This document shows, piece after piece, positions 36,266 through 45,479 of a stretch of 64,000 nt of DNA. The stretch's first letter is position 1. Each line of letters begins with the position of its first letter. The notes beneath the pieces were generated by a model that was given only the letters and a program-made list of their open reading frames with translations, was not told the origin of the DNA and searched no databases. Source of the stretch: Variovorax davisae (GTDB taxonomy: Bacteria > Pseudomonadota > Gammaproteobacteria > Burkholderiales > Burkholderiaceae_C); the NCBI RefSeq assembly GCF_030316845.1, contig NZ_JASZYS010000023.1, positions 24,031 through 88,030 of the forward strand, given 5' to 3'. The position numbers and the translations under genes were made by a program.

Positions 36266-36472
36266 TCAGAGCAAACCGACCGGCTCCTTGCCCATTTCCA
36301 CGTACTGAAGACCGGAGCGGCGGCGTCTGACCGTGCCCGGCAGGGCGAAAAGCAGCAGGCTCAGCAAGGCCGCCGCCAAGGCGGCACCGGTTCCCAGAGA
36401 ACCGCCGAACCAAAGCCAGCCCACAGCGGCCAGCCACACCAACCACAGCACCCCGCGCGTCCAAGTCGTCAT
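36266..36472 (-). CDS. Small membrane protein of unknown function
   Basis: 68 residues from ATG 36472 (a longer frame starts 18 bases upstream). Two hydrophobic segments lie at about 5-20 and 24-42, followed by an Arg-rich cytoplasmic tail (RRRR). I do not recognise the family. It is convergent with priA. Confidence 0.5.
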   Translation of the reverse strand: MTTWTRGVLWLVWLAAVGWLWFGGSLGTGAALAAALLSLLLFALPGTVRRRRSGLQYVEMGKEPVGLL

Positions 36473-36675
36473 GCCACTCTCCCGATCCAAGCGCCCACTG
36501 TAGCAGCGCTCACGAATACCTAAGCATTAATCAAACGGAATACTTCACACTATCTGCTTCTGCGAAGCCCCGTTGTAGGAAATACTCTGCAACATCAGTT
36601 GACGAAGCGCCGACGCGCTGTCCAAGCTATGGTCGCAGCGGGACCTACTGCGGGGTCTTGCGAAAGGGTCACTTC

Positions 36676-37347
36676 GTGAAGACGCTATCAGGGACTTTGT
36701 GGGGCCTTGTACTGGCTGGCCTGACCGCCGGTGCGCCAGCGGCGGATCTGGAGCTCGAAGGCACCCGCCTGCTGGTCAGCGGGACGCTCGACGGCAGCGC
36801 GGTGAAGGATTTCGAAACCCATCTGGCCGGCGGTCAGGTGCGCACCGTGGTGTTCGAGAACGCCTTGGGCGGCTCGGCCGAAGTGGCGGGCGACTACGCC
36901 CGCGCGATCCATGCGGCAGGCGTCAACACCGAGGTCAAGGGCCAGTGCCAGGCGGCCTGCGCCTATGCCTTCCTGGCCGGCAAGGAACACCGCTTCGGCC
37001 ACGGCTTTCAGGTCCATGCGCTGCTGATCCCGGTGGTCGGACGGCCGCAGCCCGCCGAACTCGTCACCCGCTGGCGCGGCGACGAGGCCCAGCACACGCT
37101 GGCCGAATTCACGACGCCAGCCGGCGGCAGCCCGACCGACGCGGCGGCCGCGCCGCCGATCGCGCCCGAGGATGGCGCGAAGGACCGGTGGCAGCCCAAC
37201 CAGGGCGTGCTGTTCACCTCCTCGCCGACGCTGTTCGGGCGGGTCCGCAACACCTTCTATTGCGACGGCACGCAGGGGCGCGACCTCTCGCGCTGCGAGC
37301 TGCTGCCCGACGCCGATCCCTACAAGCTCGGCGTGCTCACGCCCTGA
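36676..37347 (+). CDS. Exported ClpP-like (COG3904-type) protein
   Basis: 223 residues from GTG 36676, preceded by AAAGGG; a TTG at 36658 is the alternative. A signal peptide ends near APAA about 22. The motif GQCQAACAYAFLAG (about 94-107) resembles the active-site helix of periplasmic ClpP/crotonase-like proteins of the COG3904 group, with Ala-Ala where a catalytic Ser normally sits (CxSACA), so catalysis is doubtful. Two cysteines frame the helix and two more lie near the C-terminus (FYCDG, RCELL). Function unknown. Confidence 0.65.
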   Translation: MKTLSGTLWGLVLAGLTAGAPAADLELEGTRLLVSGTLDGSAVKDFETHLAGGQVRTVVFENALGGSAEVAGDYARAIHAAGVNTEVKGQCQAACAYAFLAGKEHRFGHGFQVHALLIPVVGRPQPAELVTRWRGDEAQHTLAEFTTPAGGSPTDAAAAPPIAPEDGAKDRWQPNQGVLFTSSPTLFGRVRNTFYCDGTQGRDLSRCELLPDADPYKLGVLTP

Positions 37348-38363
37348 CCCAGCCAGCCGGCCGCCAGTGGAAAGCTGAAAAAGGCGGCCACGGTGGTCCA
37401 CAGGATGATGCGGGCGATCCGCCCGTCGTCGGCGCCGAAGCGCTCGGCCAGCATCGAGACGTTGCTGGCGCTGGGCAGCGCGGCGGCCAGCACCATCGCG
37501 ACCAGTGCCGGATTGCCGAGCGGCACGCCGAGCGCCCGCGCGCCATGCGCCAGGGCCCAGACCAGCAGCGGATGCGCCAGCAGCTTGATCGCGACCACCG
37601 GCAGCAGGTCCGCCAGCGCCGCCGGGGCCGGCGGCGGCGAGCGGCGGGCGGCGCTGCCCAGGGCCTGCGCGACCGCCGCGCTGGCGCGGTGCTCGCGCGC
37701 CAGCACCGCCGAGCGGGCCAGCACCGCGCCGATCGTGAACAGGGCCACCGGCGAGGCCGCCTCGGCCAGCATCGCGACCGTGCGCTCGATCGGGCCCGGC
37801 AGCGAGAACCGGGTCGCCGAGGCCAGCACGCCCAGCAGGATCGACCAGGGCATCGGGTTGCGCAGGATGCCGCGCAGCGCCTGCCGCAGGGCTTTGGCGG
37901 CGCCATGCCCGTCGGCGCCGTCGAGCCGCGACAGCGCGATGCACAGCGACGAGGTGACGACCATGTCGAAGGCCATGGTGATGATCGTGGTCGAGGCCGC
38001 CTGAGCGCCCAGGATCGCCACCAGCAGCGGCACGCCCATGAAGCCGGTGTTCGGAAAGGCGGCCACCAGGGCCCCGAAGGCGGCGTCGTTCCAGCCGATG
38101 CGCCGGCGGCGGCTCAGCGCGACCGTGGCGCCGACCACGGCCAGCGCGCTGAGGCACCAGACCAGGGCGACGCCGCCGTCCAGCAACTGGCCGATCGGCG
38201 CCCTTGCGCCGAAGCGAAAGAGCATGCAGGGCAGCGCGAAATAGAGCACGAAGGCGTTCAGCCCCGGAATCGCCGCCAGCGGCAGCAGGCCGCCGCGGGC
38301 CGCGGCATAGCCGGCGGCGATCAGGGCGAAGAAGGGAACGGTGACCAGGAAGATCTGCAGCAC
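37320..38363 (-). CDS. AEC-family (auxin efflux carrier-like) transporter
   Basis: 347 residues from GTG 38363 (VLQIFLVTVPFFALIAAGY); longer readings add an unlikely polar N-terminus. About ten hydrophobic segments, with AFPNTGFMGVPLL in the fourth and ALPSASNVSMLAERFG near the end, both typical of AEC permeases. They export or import small carboxylates; substrate unknown. Its 3' end overlaps the convergent ClpP-like gene by about 28 bases. Confidence 0.87.
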   Translation of the reverse strand: MLQIFLVTVPFFALIAAGYAAARGGLLPLAAIPGLNAFVLYFALPCMLFRFGARAPIGQLLDGGVALVWCLSALAVVGATVALSRRRRIGWNDAAFGALVAAFPNTGFMGVPLLVAILGAQAASTTIITMAFDMVVTSSLCIALSRLDGADGHGAAKALRQALRGILRNPMPWSILLGVLASATRFSLPGPIERTVAMLAEAASPVALFTIGAVLARSAVLAREHRASAAVAQALGSAARRSPPPAPAALADLLPVVAIKLLAHPLLVWALAHGARALGVPLGNPALVAMVLAAALPSASNVSMLAERFGADDGRIARIILWTTVAAFFSFPLAAGWLGQGVSTPSL

Positions 38364-38457
38364 GCGGCGATTGTCCACGGCGCGCCTACCACAGTCCGGC
38401 GGCCAGGGCGGCAAGGAGGCGCCCGTATCATTCCCGATTCCCGCCTCCGAACTCCCC

Positions 38458-40557
38458 ATGTCTTCCGGTCTCAATCTCGCGCAACAAGAAGCCGTCAACT
38501 ACATGCACGGCCCCTGCCTGGTCCTTGCGGGCGCGGGCTCGGGCAAGACCCGCGTGATCACGCACAAGATCGCCCGCCTGATCCAGGCCGGCCTCGAACC
38601 GCAGCGGATCGCCGCCATCACCTTCACCAACAAGGCGGCCGCCGAGATGCGCGAGCGCGCCAAGGGGCTGATCGGGCGCGATGCGAAGAAGGTGGTGGTC
38701 TGCACCTTCCACGCCTTGGGCGTGCGCATGATGCGCGAGGACGGCGCGGTGCTGGGCCTGAAGCCGGCCTTCAGCATCCTCGACAGCGACGACGTCACCA
38801 AGATCCTCAAGGATGCCGGCGGCACCACCGATGCCGCCACCGCGCGCATCTGGCAGTGGACCATCAGCAAGTGGAAGAACATGGGCCTGAACGCGGCCCA
38901 GGCCGAAGCCCAGGCGGCCGACGACAACGAGCGCATCACGGCGCGCATCATGGCGCGCTACGAAGAACGGCTGGCCGCCTACCAGAGCGTCGACTTCGAC
39001 GACCTGATCGGCATGCCGCTGAAGCTGCTGCAGCAGCACCAGGAAGTGCGTGCCAAGTGGCAGGCGGCGCTCGGCCACGTGCTGGTCGACGAATACCAGG
39101 ACACCAACGCCACCCAGTACGAGGTGCTGAAGGCGCTGGTCGGCGAGCGCGGCCGCTTCACCGCGGTGGGCGACGACGACCAATCGATCTACGGCTGGCG
39201 CGGCGCCACGCTCGACAACCTCAAGAAGCTGCCGGTCGACTACCCGACCCTCAAGGTCATCAAGCTGGAGCAGAACTACCGCAGCACCAGCGCCATCCTG
39301 CGCGCCGCCAACAACGTGATCGGCCCGAACCCCAAGCTGTTCCCGAAGACGCTGTTCAGCGAACTCGGCGAGGGCGAGCCGGTGCGCATCGTCGATGCCG
39401 ACAGCGAAGCCCACGAGGCCGAGCGCACCGTGGCGCGGATCCAGAGCCTGCGCGCCGGCGACGCCACGGCGCAAGGCCCGCAGCACAAGGAGTTCCGCGA
39501 CTTCGCGATCCTCTACCGCGCCAACCACCAGGCCCGGGTGTTCGAGCAGGCGCTGCGCAAGGCGCAGATCCCCTACAAGGTCTCGGGCGGCCAGAGCTTC
39601 TTCGACCGGGCCGAGATCAAGGACCTGTGCGGCTGGTTCCGCCTGTGGGTCAACAACGACGACGACCCGGCCTTCCTGCGCGCCGTGACCACGCCCAAGC
39701 GCGGCATCGGCCACACCACGCTGGCGGCGCTCGGCACCTTCGCGAGCCAGTACAAGCTGAGCCTGTTCGAGGCCCTGTTCAGCCCCTCGCTGCCGAGCGT
39801 GATGCCCAAGCGCGCCCAAGAGGGCCTGCACGAGTTCGGCCGCTACATCAACGACCTCGAGTACAAGGCCCGCCGCACCATGGGCGCCGAGGACGCGCGC
39901 GCCTTCCTGGCCGAGTGGCTCAAGGAGATCGACTACGAGAAGCACCTCTACGACGGCGAGGACAGCGAGCAGGCCGCGGCCAGCCGCTGGACCAACGTGA
40001 TGGAGTTCTGCGACTGGATGTCGCAGCGCTGCGGCGGCACCATCGACGACGCCTCCGGCGCCACGGTCGAGAGCGAGCGCAAGAGCCTGCTCGAAGTGGC
40101 GCAGACGATCTCGCTGTTGTCGACCATCAGCGAGCGCGAGCAGGACCAGAACGTGGTCACGCTGTCGACGCTGCACGCCTCCAAGGGCCTCGAATGGCCG
40201 CACGTGATGCTGGTCGGCGTGACCGAGGGCCTGCTGCCCTTCAAGCTCGACGACGACGGCGGCCGCCAGGAAAAGATCAGCGACGACACGCTGACCCGGC
40301 TGCAGGAAGAGCGCCGGCTGATGTACGTGGGCATCACGCGGGCCCAGCGCAGCTTGGCCGTGAGCTGGACCAAGCGGCGCAAGAAGGGCCGCGAGATGGT
40401 CGCCGCCCAGCCCAGCCGCTTCATCGCCGAGATGGCGCTCGACAAGAAGACCGCCAAGGAAGACCCGCGCGAGAAGCTCAAGGCGCTGCGCGCCGAGTTC
40501 GCGCGCAAGGTGCAGGACAACGCGGCCGCCGCCGCCGCGGCCGCTTCGGCGCCATGA
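38458..40557 (+). CDS. rep: ATP-dependent DNA helicase Rep
   Basis: 699 residues from ATG 38458, which starts the conserved SGLNLAQQEAV. Superfamily 1A motifs are complete: Walker A GAGSGKT (K30), TFTNKAA (Ia), VDEYQDT (II), GDDDQSIYGWRGA (III), EQNYRST (IV), STLHASKGLEWPHV (V) and VGITRAQ (VI). The linker CTFHALGVRMM and FSILDSDD favour Rep over UvrD/PcrA. It unwinds DNA 3' to 5' and clears proteins ahead of forks. Its stop overlaps the next start as ATGA, tying it to an exported protein and pldA in one operon. Confidence 0.95.
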   Translation: MSSGLNLAQQEAVNYMHGPCLVLAGAGSGKTRVITHKIARLIQAGLEPQRIAAITFTNKAAAEMRERAKGLIGRDAKKVVVCTFHALGVRMMREDGAVLGLKPAFSILDSDDVTKILKDAGGTTDAATARIWQWTISKWKNMGLNAAQAEAQAADDNERITARIMARYEERLAAYQSVDFDDLIGMPLKLLQQHQEVRAKWQAALGHVLVDEYQDTNATQYEVLKALVGERGRFTAVGDDDQSIYGWRGATLDNLKKLPVDYPTLKVIKLEQNYRSTSAILRAANNVIGPNPKLFPKTLFSELGEGEPVRIVDADSEAHEAERTVARIQSLRAGDATAQGPQHKEFRDFAILYRANHQARVFEQALRKAQIPYKVSGGQSFFDRAEIKDLCGWFRLWVNNDDDPAFLRAVTTPKRGIGHTTLAALGTFASQYKLSLFEALFSPSLPSVMPKRAQEGLHEFGRYINDLEYKARRTMGAEDARAFLAEWLKEIDYEKHLYDGEDSEQAAASRWTNVMEFCDWMSQRCGGTIDDASGATVESERKSLLEVAQTISLLSTISEREQDQNVVTLSTLHASKGLEWPHVMLVGVTEGLLPFKLDDDGGRQEKISDDTLTRLQEERRLMYVGITRAQRSLAVSWTKRRKKGREMVAAQPSRFIAEMALDKKTAKEDPREKLKALRAEFARKVQDNAAAAAAAASAP

Positions 40558-41018
40558 AGGGGTTGTCGCGCCGGGCCTGGCTGGCGGCCGCAGCCTGCAT
40601 CGCCTTCGCCGCCGGCGCCGCGGCGCAAGGCGGACCGGCGGCCTGCCCCGCCAGCGGCGCCGAGCTGCCGCTCCGGGCGCTGTTCGGCGACTGGGAAGCG
40701 CGCATCGACGGCACCCAGGGCGTGGCAAAAGTCAAGCTCGACCAACATCCCGACTACGCCGGGGTGCGCGGCACAATCACGCGGGACGGCGGCGGCGCGC
40801 GCGCCACGGTGTCCCAGCTGGCAGGCGACATCGACGACGACGGCATGCTGAGCCTCGACGAATCGCTGGACGGCCAGGCCATCAGCGGCGTCTGGCTGGG
40901 CGCGCTGGAGCCGGGGTCGTGCGGCCGGGCATTCAAGGGCGTCTGGCGCGACGCCGCGAACGACCGCACGCATCCGTTCGTCCTGAACAAGATTGGCAAT
41001 TCGGCAACTGATCGATGA
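40554..41018 (+). CDS. Exported protein of unknown function between rep and pldA
   Basis: 154 residues. It has a signal peptide (RRAWLAAAACIAFAAGAAAQ, cleavage about 25) and a secreted domain of about 125 residues with two cysteines (about 32 and 122) and the phrase LFGDWEARIDG. I do not recognise the family. It overlaps rep upstream (ATGA) and pldA downstream (ATGA), so its translation is coupled to both. Confidence 0.75.
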   Translation: MKGLSRRAWLAAAACIAFAAGAAAQGGPAACPASGAELPLRALFGDWEARIDGTQGVAKVKLDQHPDYAGVRGTITRDGGGARATVSQLAGDIDDDGMLSLDESLDGQAISGVWLGALEPGSCGRAFKGVWRDAANDRTHPFVLNKIGNSATDR

Positions 41019-42157
41019 ATCAACGCAACCTTCTATTCACCGCTCTTTTCACCGGCCTCGGCGCCACCACCGCCCTGGCCCAGGCCGTGGACAAGCCGCC
41101 GAGTCCCCTGGCCGAATCCGAACTGACGTGGCAGCAGTGCCAGCGCCTCGCGGGCAACGGCAACAACGAGGCGCGGCTCGCCTGCTTCGACCGCTGGGCC
41201 CAGCAGCAGACCCTGCCCGCGGCCGCGGTGCCGGCGGCGCCGTCGGTGCTGGTCGAGACGATGCCGCCGGTGGACGCCACGGTGCCGGCCACGCGCGTGG
41301 TCACGATCGCCACCCAGGACGGCTGCCGCGACCGCCAATACTCGCTGCTGTCGCGCTTCTGGGAGCTCGAGGCCGGCAGCAGCTGCGGCACGCTGGGCTT
41401 CCGCGGCTACCGGCCGCTCAGCGTCGGCCTCGGCGTGGCCGCCCGGGAGCCCGAGACGGCGACCTCGCCGGCCCCCAACCACACCGGCGTCGACCGGCCC
41501 TACCAGGCGCAGGACATGCGCATCGGCCTGTCGCTGCGCACCAAGCTCGCGCAGGGGCTGCTCACCGGCGACGACCCGGTCAAGAAGGACGGCCTCTGGT
41601 TTGCCTACTCGCAGTTCTCGACCTGGCAGGTGTTCAACGAAGACCTGTCGCGGCCGTTCCGCACCACCGACCACGAGCCCGAAATCATCTACAGCTACCC
41701 GCTCGACTTCAAGCTGCCGGGCGGCTGGCGGTTGCGCTACGGCGGCCTGGGGCTGGTCCACCAGTCGAACGGCCAGGACCTGCCCTACTCGCGCAGCTGG
41801 AACCGGGTCTACCTGATGGGCGGCGTCGAGCTCGGCGACCAGTTCACGATCACCGGACGGGTCTGGTCGCGCGTCTCCGAGAACGCCGCCAACGACGACA
41901 ACCCCGACATCACCAAGTACCTGGGCCACGCCGACATCCGGGCCACCTGGCAGATCGACCGCATGAACCAGGTCGTGGCCTGGGCGCACGGCGGCAAGGG
42001 CGCGGTGCGGCTCGAATGGCTGAAGGTCATCGGTGATCCGGTGAAGAGCAACCTGCGCCTGCAGACCCAGCTCTTCTACGGCTACGGCGACACCCTGGTC
42101 GACTACAACCGCAAGCGCACGGTGTTCACCATCGGGCTGGCATTGGTCGACTTCTGA
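41015..42157 (+). CDS. pldA: Outer-membrane phospholipase A
   Basis: 380 residues. A signal peptide (about 1-23, TALAQA) is followed by a linker with LxCF/QCQ cysteines and a 12-stranded barrel domain. The catalytic HQSNGQ motif (His and Ser about 249-251) and the Ca-binding region NDDNPDITKYLG are intact. It hydrolyses phospholipids in the outer leaflet when membrane asymmetry is lost. It ends in Phe, as barrel proteins do. The first four bases overlap the previous stop. Confidence 0.95.
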   Translation: MNQRNLLFTALFTGLGATTALAQAVDKPPSPLAESELTWQQCQRLAGNGNNEARLACFDRWAQQQTLPAAAVPAAPSVLVETMPPVDATVPATRVVTIATQDGCRDRQYSLLSRFWELEAGSSCGTLGFRGYRPLSVGLGVAAREPETATSPAPNHTGVDRPYQAQDMRIGLSLRTKLAQGLLTGDDPVKKDGLWFAYSQFSTWQVFNEDLSRPFRTTDHEPEIIYSYPLDFKLPGGWRLRYGGLGLVHQSNGQDLPYSRSWNRVYLMGGVELGDQFTITGRVWSRVSENAANDDNPDITKYLGHADIRATWQIDRMNQVVAWAHGGKGAVRLEWLKVIGDPVKSNLRLQTQLFYGYGDTLVDYNRKRTVFTIGLALVDF

Positions 42158-42167
42158 GCGCCTTCGA

Positions 42168-43700
42168 TCAGTGCGGCACCTCGCCCGCCTGCGCTGAGGC
42201 GGCGCGGCCGGGGCTGCGGATCAGCAGCAGCAGCGGGATCGCGGCCAGCGTCACCGCCATCATGATGCCGAAGTCGGACAGGTAGCCGATCAGCACGCCC
42301 TGGCGCGTGACCTCGCCATTGAGCATCGCAAGGCCGGCCGGGTTGGCCGGGTTCAACATCTGGGGCAGGCCGGCCAGGCCGTGGTTGCCCGGCGCCACCG
42401 TGGCGGCAAGCGCCGCATGGGCCCGGCCCGAGTTCTCGGTCAGCAGGGCCTGCACGATCGAGATGCCGACGCTGCTGCCGATGTTGCGCAACAGGCTGAA
42501 GATCGGCGTGCCCTGGTTGCGCAGCCGCGGCGCCAGGGTCGCGAAGGCGGCGGTCGACAGCGGCACGAAGGTGAAGCCGATGCCCAGGCCCTGGATGAAG
42601 CCCGACACGATGATCAGCGAGCTGTCCATCTCGAGCGTCAGGCGCGTCATCTGCCAGAGCGAGAACGCGGTCAGGCCGAAGCCCACGGCCATGATGGCGC
42701 GGACGTCGACCCGCTGCACCAGCCGGCCGACCACGATCATGGCGATCATGGTGCCGATGCCGCGCGGCGCGGTCACGGCGCCGGTGTAGACCACCGGGTA
42801 GCCCATCAGGCCCTGCAGGAAGCTCGGCAGCAGCGCCATCGTGCCGTAGAGGATCATGCCGACGATGAAGGCGAACAGCAGGCCGGTGACGAAGTTGCGG
42901 TCCTTGAGCAGGTCGCGGTTGAAGAAGGACACGCCCTGCACGGTCCAGGTGTGGACCACGAAGAAGGCGAAGGCGATCAGCGCCGCCGCGGCCTCCAGCC
43001 GGATCTCCCACGAATCGAACCAGTCGAGCTGCTCGCCGCGGTCGAGGAACAGCTGCAGCATGCCGATGGCGAGGCTCAGCGTGACGAAGCCGAAGATGTC
43101 GAGCCGCTCGCCCTGCGGCCGGCTCTCGGGCAGGAAGCGCAGGATGCCCCAGAGCGCGAAGATGCCCACCGGCAGGTTGATGAAGAAGACCCAGCGCCAG
43201 TCGAAGTTCTCGGTCAGCCAGCCGCCCAGCAGCGGCCCGAGGATCGGGCCGACCATGATCCCGGCGCCCCAGATCGCCATCGCCTGGCCGACCTTCTCGC
43301 GCGGATTGATGTCGAGCAGCACGGCCTGCGACAGCGGCACCAGCGCGGCACCGAACACGCCCTGCAGCAGCCGGGCAGCGACGATCTCGACCAGCGAGTT
43401 CGCCAGCCCGCAGAGCGCCGAGGCGATGGTGAAGCCGACGACCGACACCATGAAGACCTTGCGCCGGCCCCAGTGGCCGCACAGCCAGCCGGTCAGCGGC
43501 AGGGCGATCGCCGAGGCCACGATGTAGGAGGTCAGCACCCAGGTGATCTGGTCCTGCGAGGCCTGCAGGCTGCCCTGCATGTGGGGCAGCGCGACGTTGG
43601 CGATGGTGGTGTCCAGCGCCTGCATGATGGTGGCGAGCATGATCGACACCGTGATCAGCCCGCGATGGGGGACGGCGGCGTGGGGGGCGGCGGCGCTCAT
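42168..43700 (-). CDS. DHA2-family drug efflux permease (EmrB-like)
   Basis: 510 residues with about 14 membrane segments. The motif GPLLGGWLTENFDWRWVFFINLPVG and GWLCGHWGRRKVF are those of DHA2 (QacA/EmrB) proton antiporters. No EmrA-like adaptor is adjacent, so it may pump across the inner membrane only or borrow an adaptor. It lies 61 bp downstream of a marR gene on the same strand, and is convergent with pldA. Confidence 0.92.
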   Translation of the reverse strand: MSAAAPHAAVPHRGLITVSIMLATIMQALDTTIANVALPHMQGSLQASQDQITWVLTSYIVASAIALPLTGWLCGHWGRRKVFMVSVVGFTIASALCGLANSLVEIVAARLLQGVFGAALVPLSQAVLLDINPREKVGQAMAIWGAGIMVGPILGPLLGGWLTENFDWRWVFFINLPVGIFALWGILRFLPESRPQGERLDIFGFVTLSLAIGMLQLFLDRGEQLDWFDSWEIRLEAAAALIAFAFFVVHTWTVQGVSFFNRDLLKDRNFVTGLLFAFIVGMILYGTMALLPSFLQGLMGYPVVYTGAVTAPRGIGTMIAMIVVGRLVQRVDVRAIMAVGFGLTAFSLWQMTRLTLEMDSSLIIVSGFIQGLGIGFTFVPLSTAAFATLAPRLRNQGTPIFSLLRNIGSSVGISIVQALLTENSGRAHAALAATVAPGNHGLAGLPQMLNPANPAGLAMLNGEVTRQGVLIGYLSDFGIMMAVTLAAIPLLLLIRSPGRAASAQAGEVPH

Positions 43701-43761
43701 ACGGCACCCTCCGTGCTGCGCACTGCAGTGCGAGCCCCCTTCGGAACGGCCGGGCGGGTGC

Positions 43762-44223
43762 TCATCGCACGGCCTCGGCTTGCAGCGACATCAGGCCCGC
43801 GCGGGCCTTGGCGAGCAGGGCGACCAGCTGTGCCCGCTCGGCCGGGGTGAACTGCGCCAGCGCGCGCGCCTGCAGGCCGTCGCTGAGGCCGAGCGCGGTG
43901 TCGAGCGCCTGCTCCGCACTGGCGGCCGCGCGCACCAGGCGCACCCGGCGATCGCTCGGGCTGTCCTGGCGGTGGATCCAGCCGGCCGCCTCGAGCCGGT
44001 CGCACAGGCTGCCGACCGCCATGGCGCTGAGGTCCAGCCGCTGCGCCAGCTCGGCCTGCGACATCGGCGCCTCGTCGCCATGCATCGCCAGCGCGCCGAG
44101 CACCCGGCACTGGGCCCGCGACAGGCCGATGCGTTCGCGCGCCAGCCGGTCGAAATGCTCGCCGTAGAGCTTGGCGACGTCGTTCACCAGGAAGCCGAAG
44201 CGTTGGCTGAAGTCTCTTTTCAT
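43762..44223 (-). CDS. MarR-family regulator of the adjacent efflux pump
   Basis: 153 residues from ATG 44223. The helix-turn-helix (about 55-80: MSQAELAQRLDLSAMAVGSLCDRL) and the wing HRQDSPSDRRVRLV are typical of MarR/SlyA repressors. It precedes the DHA2 gene on the same strand. A TATAAT at 44239-44234 lies just 10 bases upstream of the start, and a palindrome covers both, so the transcript would be nearly leaderless and self-repressed. No Shine-Dalgarno is present. Confidence 0.9.
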   Translation of the reverse strand: MKRDFSQRFGFLVNDVAKLYGEHFDRLARERIGLSRAQCRVLGALAMHGDEAPMSQAELAQRLDLSAMAVGSLCDRLEAAGWIHRQDSPSDRRVRLVRAAASAEQALDTALGLSDGLQARALAQFTPAERAQLVALLAKARAGLMSLQAEAVR

Positions 44224-44239
44224 AAGCGGGCTTATTATA
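44222..44239 (-). promoter_or_regulatory. marR promoter -10 with overlapping palindromic operator
   Basis: ATAAGC-GG-GCTTAT at 44222-44235 is a perfect 14-bp palindrome touching the ATG. On the minus strand TATAAT occupies 44239-44234 and overlaps the palindrome by two bases. A second half-site (TAAGCC) lies just upstream at about 44244-44249. The arrangement fits autorepression by the MarR protein. The -35 region is weak. Confidence 0.6.
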
Positions 44240-44286
44240 AATAGGCTTAGTACTTCGTGCAGCCTGTCCAGGGCGACAATCCGGCC

Positions 44287-44955
44287 ATGACCTCCTCCCT
44301 GCCCACCCTCTCGCTGCTCGAAACCCGCGTCCTCGGCGTGCTGGCCGAGAAGCAGCGCACCGTGCCCGACAGCTATCCGCTGACGCTCAACGCGCTGGTC
44401 GCGGGCTGCAACCAGAAGACCAGCCGCAATCCGATCCTGGAGGTGACGGACGCCGAGGCCACGGCAGCGCTGGACAGCCTGCGCGGCTACAGCCTGGTGT
44501 CGGAGAGCAGCGGCGGGCGGACCTTCCGCTATGCCCACAACATCGACGGCGTGCTGCGCATCCCGTCGCAGTCGATCATCCTGCTGACCGTGCTGATGCT
44601 GCGCGGACCGCAGACCGCGGGCGAGCTGCGCATTGCCTGCGACCGGATGCACAACTTCGCCGACATCTCGGCGGTGGAAGGCTTCCTCGACGAGATGGCG
44701 GAACGGCCGGCCGGTGCGCTGGTCGTGAAGCTGGCGCGGCTGCCCGGGGCGCGCGAGAGCCGCTGGGCGCACCTGCTGAGCGGGGCGCCGGCGGAGGATG
44801 CGGCGAGCCCGGCGGCGGTCGCGGGTGGCAGCACCGATGTCTCGCTCGGCGAGGTGGCGGCGCTCAAGGCCAACGTGGCGCGGCTGGAGGGCGAGGTCGC
44901 GGGCCTGAAGGCGCTGGTCGCGCGGATCTGCTCGGAGCTCGGGATCGACGACTGA
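44287..44955 (+). CDS. YceH-family (DUF480) protein
   Basis: 222 residues. Begins with LSLLETRVLGVLAEKQRTVPD, YPLTLNAL and GCNQKTSRNP, the signature of YceH/DUF480, two winged-helix domains in tandem (about 8-90 and 95-170). A C-terminal coiled-coil-like segment (about 190-220) follows. Function unknown. It is divergent from marR. Confidence 0.95.
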   Translation: MTSSLPTLSLLETRVLGVLAEKQRTVPDSYPLTLNALVAGCNQKTSRNPILEVTDAEATAALDSLRGYSLVSESSGGRTFRYAHNIDGVLRIPSQSIILLTVLMLRGPQTAGELRIACDRMHNFADISAVEGFLDEMAERPAGALVVKLARLPGARESRWAHLLSGAPAEDAASPAAVAGGSTDVSLGEVAALKANVARLEGEVAGLKALVARICSELGIDD

Positions 44956-44978
44956 CAAGGGCCGAGCGCCTTCGGTCG

Positions 44979-45387
44979 CGGCGCGGTGGTCGGCCAGCGT
45001 GAAGCGGCGCTTGGCCTCGCCACGGCTCATCACGCGGCCGGCGCCGTGCGAGCAGCTGTCGAAACCTTGCGCGTGACGTAGACGTCCTGGCCGAAGTGGT
45101 GTTCCTTCTGCACGTAGTTGTGGTGGCAGTTCACCGCCTCGCCACACGAAGCCCGTTTCGTCGCGGCAGACCTCGATGAAGTGGTTGCCGGTGCCCAGCG
45201 TGCCCAGGTGCTGCTTGGTCTTGCAGGCGATCATGCCGCAGCCGATGTCCACGTCCACCGCGGCCGGGATGATGGCGCGCAGGGTCGTGATCACCGAGGC
45301 CACAGTGGCGCCGGTGCCGACGTGCACGTCGGGCATCGCCGCGATGTGCCTGAAGACGATCGGCAGGCGCGCCGCCTGCACGAGCAC
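44979..45387 (-). pseudogene. rtcB: Decayed rtcB (RNA ligase) remnant
   Basis: Fragments in two frames: RLPIVFRHIAAMPDVHVGTG, AIIPAAVDVDIGCGM and GTLGTGNHFIEVC (about 45140-45387); NCHHNYVQKEHHFGQDVYVT in a shifted frame (about 45065-45130); and FDSCSHGAGRVMSRGEAKRRFT (about 44995-45063). All are RtcB signatures, but the segments between them are deleted, leaving about a third of a normal ~400-residue protein. It carries two frame breaks and cannot be functional. Confidence 0.85.
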
Positions 45388-45479
45388 GACTTCGGCGCGG
45401 CGGCGATGTTCGCGATGTGCGCGAAGGAGTGCGCTTCGAAATCCTCTCTGAACTCACAGACCTGACCGTCACCAAGGCG

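Noticed and set aside
36699..41018. A 1,439-codon plus-strand frame spanning three genes
   Set aside because: It crosses the AEC and rep genes in the wrong frame; only its last 154 codons (from 40554) have a signal peptide and gene-like features.
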